A stretch of DNA of 7,826 bases from Clostridiales bacterium. GTDB taxonomy: Bacteria; Bacillota; Clostridia; Lachnospirales; WRAX01. The notes under the pieces are model-generated. The model did no database searches and had not been told where the DNA came from. It saw only the letters and a list, made by a program, of their open reading frames with translations. Below are positions 5,492-7,826 of the stretch, piece by piece. A program made the position numbers and the translations under genes. The stretch is from the NCBI GenBank assembly GCA_031271375.1, contig JAISVU010000244.1:1-7826 (forward strand), given 5' to 3'. Position 1 is the stretch's first letter, and every line of letters begins with the position of its first letter.

Positions 5492-6229
5492 TCATATCCC
5501 CGGGTTCATTAAACCCCACAGCGACGCCGCTTTTTGCGGATCCATATTCTCGATAATATCCGCAGCTTTGGCCGGGTCGTTCAACGCGTTCATAGTGTCG
5601 CGCACTAGAGTGGAATTGGTGTCCATGAGGATGTCCATAAGCTCCCCGGCTTCCTTCTTGCCCATTCCTTCCATAATCGAAATATAATATTTGACGGAGC
5701 GTTCGTCTTCCACGGCCCCGGCGGCTTGCTGCGCAAAGGCCTCGGCCTGGTCGGGGTAATGCTCCATATACCATTCAAAATAGCGTACCGGGTCCTGGCT
5801 TACAATGCCGTTTAAGAAGTTTTCCTCTTCTATCCTGAACTGCTCTTGATTTGCCTCAAACTCCCGCAGCCTGTCATTTTCAATCTGCAGGTCCGCATTC
5901 GCCTGCTGCAGCGAGGCGCGTTCGTTGGTAAGACTGGTAACGCGGCGCTGGAGCTGCTCGATACTGTCTATCATTTCATCGCTGGACACATTATCATACG
6001 GGCCGGGTTCCTCAGCGTCCGGTATCAGGCCGCCGATAAGCGGCACATCCCGCAGCCCGTCAAAGACAATGTTCCTTAGGTTATTCACGTTAAAATACAG
6101 CAGCGCCGCCGCTCCGCCCAATAAGAGCAGCAGTACGATCAATACGATCAGGCCGCCCCGGCCCTTCTGTTTCTTCTTCCTCGCTGCGGCGGCGGAAGCC
6201 GCTCTGACTGTTCTCGCGCCGTCCGACAC
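5492..6229 (-). CDS. MotE/YlxF-type flagellar protein: one membrane helix, coiled coil, MgtE-N-like domain
   Basis: Position between fliJ and fliK and domain make-up match the Bacillus YlxF / MotE-family proteins. Their exact role is not settled; in other bacteria MotE-like proteins are tied to stator or motor function. About 245 residues. A basic cytoplasmic N-terminus (RKKKQKGR) precedes one membrane helix at about 27-46 (LIVLIVLLLLLGGAAALL). Next come a linker and a heptad-rich coiled coil (about 85-137, with SLTNERASLQQANADLQIEN). The helical tail (about 147-245) has two MgtE-N-type repeats, including MEGMGKKEAGELMDIL and IIENMDPQKAASLWGLMNP. The tail is probably outside the membrane. I chose the GTG at 6229 because GGGGTGA lies 6 bases before it; the GTG at 6238 is inside that ribosome site. 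The gap to fliJ is AT rich with three TTTA units. Family certain, function inferred. Confidence 0.82.
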   Translation of the reverse strand: MSDGARTVRAASAAAARKKKQKGRGGLIVLIVLLLLLGGAAALLYFNVNNLRNIVFDGLRDVPLIGGLIPDAEEPGPYDNVSSDEMIDSIEQLQRRVTSLTNERASLQQANADLQIENDRLREFEANQEQFRIEEENFLNGIVSQDPVRYFEWYMEHYPDQAEAFAQQAAGAVEDERSVKYYISIMEGMGKKEAGELMDILMDTNSTLVRDTMNALNDPAKAADIIENMDPQKAASLWGLMNPGI

Positions 6230-6264
6230 GGCTTTCACCCCACTTTATCTTTATTTATTTATTA

Positions 6265-6708
6265 TCAAATATTCTTAGCGTACCTGTAACTGACTACCTG
6301 GTCTACCTGTTTCTGCTCGCTGTGCTTCTCTTCCTCTATGAACTCCTCAAGGGCTTGTTCCCTGAGCCGCTCCAGCGTCTTGCGCGCCTTCATCGCCTCC
6401 ACCAGTTCCAGGCGCTTGTCTTCAGCCTTCTGTGCCGCTGTGTTCACGGCCAACACCTGTAAGGAGATACGCTCCTTCAACACCTCGATAAAGTCGTTAT
6501 ACCTCACCATCTCGGGCGGGTCGAGCCGGTCTTCCATCAGCTCGGCCAGCGTGTTCACGCAGACATCCTTGTGGTCCCGGAGCAGTTTTTCTTTCAGACG
6601 CTCTTCCTCCAGCTTTTTCAAGGCCTTCGCGTATTCCTGTTCCTTTTGCTTCTCCAGCTTTTCCCGCAGATTAAGAACCCCGGCGAGCCTGAACTCGAAC
6701 TTTGCCAT
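6265..6708 (-). CDS. fliJ: FliJ, flagellar export chaperone/ATPase stalk protein
   Basis: Small soluble protein of the export apparatus. FliJ sits in the centre of the FliI ring, resembles the gamma stalk of F1-ATPase, contacts FlhA and recycles export chaperones. The protein has 147 residues, the usual FliJ length. It starts FEFRLAGVLNLREKLEKQK, the F-x-F-RL-x-x-VL-x-LRE pattern of the family, and is predicted almost entirely as charged heptad-type helix. The conserved C-terminal part reads ALEEFIEEEKHSEQKQVDQ (about 118-136). The ATG at 6708 lies one base after the fliI stop codon. The site before it is weak (AAAG in an AT-rich run), so translation is probably coupled to fliI. The position directly after fliI matches Bacillus and clostridial operons and supports the call. 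Confidence 0.94.
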   Translation of the reverse strand: MAKFEFRLAGVLNLREKLEKQKEQEYAKALKKLEEERLKEKLLRDHKDVCVNTLAELMEDRLDPPEMVRYNDFIEVLKERISLQVLAVNTAAQKAEDKRLELVEAMKARKTLERLREQALEEFIEEEKHSEQKQVDQVVSYRYAKNI

Positions 6709-6709
6709 A

Positions 6710-7826
6710 TTACTTTAATATATTCATTAACATCCTAACCTCGTCGTCAAACTCGAACCTGTCGCCGACGCTCTGGGTCAGGAAGCTGTTGATAGAGGGA
6801 TTTCGGTCTATCGCGTCGTCTATTTCCGCGCTGGAGCCGCGCTGGTACGCGCCAATATTAATCAAATCCTCCGCGTCCTTATACACGGCCATAATCTTCT
6901 TTATTTCGTTGGAGGCTTGAATGTGTTCCTTGCTTACCACGTCAGGCATTACGCGGGAAACGCTGGCCAGTATGTCTATCGCGGGGTAGTGGTTGCGGTT
7001 TGCTATCTTGCGGTTTAACACGATGTGCCCGTCCAGTATGCCCCTTGCGATATCGGTAATGATCTCGGTCAGGTCGTCGCCGTCCACCAGCACCGTATAT
7101 ATCCCGGTTATGGAGCCGACTTCCGAGTTCCCCGCCCGTTCAAGGAGCTTTGGCATAACCGCGAAGACGGAAGGCGTGTATCCCCGCGTAACCGGCGGTT
7201 CCCCCGTGGCGAGGCCTATCTCGCGCTGTGCCATCGCGAAACGGGTCAAGCTGTCCATCAGGAGCAGGACGTTCTTGCCCTGGCTGCGGAAATACTCCGC
7301 AACGCTTGTGGCTACCTCGGCCGCTTTAACACGCACCAGCGCGGGCTGATCAGATGTGGCGATAACCAGCACGGACCGTTTGATACCCTCTTCGCCTAAA
7401 TCCTTTTCAAGGAACTCCCTTACCTCTCTGCCGCGCTCGCCAATCAGCGCGATTACGTTAATGTCGGCTTTTGTGTTCCGGGCTATCATACCCATCAGCG
7501 TGCTCTTACCCACGCCCGAGCCCGCGAAGATGCCTATGCGCTGCCCTCTGCCTACAGTCAGCAAGCCGTCCAGGGCCTTAACCCCCAGCGGCAGCGGCTC
7601 GTGTATGCGTTCCCGTAATAAGGGATTCGGGGGCGGGTTGGTTATCGCGAAGTCCTCGCCTGTTATCGGGCCTTTGTCGTCCATCGGTTCGCCGACGCCG
7701 TTTAACAACCGGCCCAGCAGTTCCTCTGAAACCTTTATGGAAAGGGGCTTTCCCAGGGCTTCGACGATGCTCCCCGGCCCGACGCCGGACATCCCGCCCA
7801 TCGGCATCAGCAGTATATTGCTCTGC
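6710..7826 (-). CDS. fliI: FliI, flagellar type III export ATPase (5' end beyond the window)
   Basis: Cytoplasmic ATPase of the flagellar type III secretion apparatus. It hydrolyses ATP at the base of the export gate to help unfold and feed rod, hook and filament subunits, as a ring with FliH and FliJ. About 371 residues are visible; FliI proteins are usually about 440, so roughly 70 N-terminal residues (the beta-barrel domain) lie outside the window. The frame stays open to the edge, so the first ATG in view (7807) is internal. Counting from that Met, the P-loop GSGVGKST is at 96-103, the GERGREV segment with the catalytic Glu at about 123-129, and Walker B LLLMDSLTR at about 181-189. The GYTPSVFAVMPKLLERAG segment is typical of the FliI/YscN group and separates it from F1-ATPase beta. 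The C-terminal helical domain ends at the TAA at 6712-6710. One base separates it from fliJ. The assignment is very secure. Confidence 0.97.
   Translation of the reverse strand, partial: QSNILLMPMGGMSGVGPGSIVEALGKPLSIKVSEELLGRLLNGVGEPMDDKGPITGEDFAITNPPPNPLLRERIHEPLPLGVKALDGLLTVGRGQRIGIFAGSGVGKSTLMGMIARNTKADINVIALIGERGREVREFLEKDLGEEGIKRSVLVIATSDQPALVRVKAAEVATSVAEYFRSQGKNVLLLMDSLTRFAMAQREIGLATGEPPVTRGYTPSVFAVMPKLLERAGNSEVGSITGIYTVLVDGDDLTEIITDIARGILDGHIVLNRKIANRNHYPAIDILASVSRVMPDVVSKEHIQASNEIKKIMAVYKDAEDLINIGAYQRGSSAEIDDAIDRNPSINSFLTQSVGDRFEFDDEVRMLMNILK

Noticed and set aside
6250..6264. TTTA tandem repeat before motE as a phase-variation tract
   Set aside because: Only three full units, outside the coding frame and upstream of the ribosome site; more likely plain AT-rich spacer.

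Overview
This window is a stretch of a large flagellar operon. Every supported gene lies on the minus strand, so transcription runs from the high-numbered end to the low-numbered end. In that order the genes are fliI (5' end cut by the window edge), fliJ, a membrane-anchored motE/ylxF-type gene with an MgtE-N-like C-terminus, fliK, flgD, a small flg_new-family gene, flgE, flbD (swrD), and the first 88 codons of motA (3' end cut off). This gene order, the presence of flbD and of the flg_new family, consensus Shine-Dalgarno sites of the AAAGGAGG type, and GTG and TTG starts all point to a Gram-positive Bacillota, most likely of the class Clostridia. The base composition is moderately GC rich. 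I cannot name the genus from sequence alone.

Region by region: 7826-6710 is the FliI export ATPase. 6708-6265 is FliJ, one base further on. 6229-5492 is the single-pass membrane protein with a coiled coil and MgtE-N-like tail. 5429-3831 is FliK, the hook-length ruler. 3805-2759 is FlgD, the hook cap scaffold, in a long form with a repeated C-terminal beta module. 2781-2380 is the flg_new protein, whose start overlaps the end of flgD. 2379-2286 is a structured intercistronic leader with three consecutive possible stem-loops. 2285-759 is FlgE, the hook subunit. 758-515 is the longest stretch without a gene. It holds a 144-bp terminal-inverted-repeat element and then a good sigma-A-like promoter. 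514-305 is FlbD, and 266-1 is the N-terminal part of MotA.

The genes cover successive stages of flagellum building. FliI and FliJ drive export. FlgD caps the growing hook, FlgE polymerises under it, and FliK measures hook length and triggers the export switch. FlbD/SwrD and MotA belong to motor torque generation. The promoter at 592-564 suggests that the stator part (flbD-motA and whatever follows) can be transcribed separately from the hook part.

I do not see a new defence, mobile or metabolic system here. The genes are conventional. The points worth a second look are non-coding (the inverted-repeat element, the internal promoter with a palindrome, and the hairpin covering the flgE ribosome binding site), plus the unusual FlgD C-terminus and two conserved but poorly understood small flagellar proteins.
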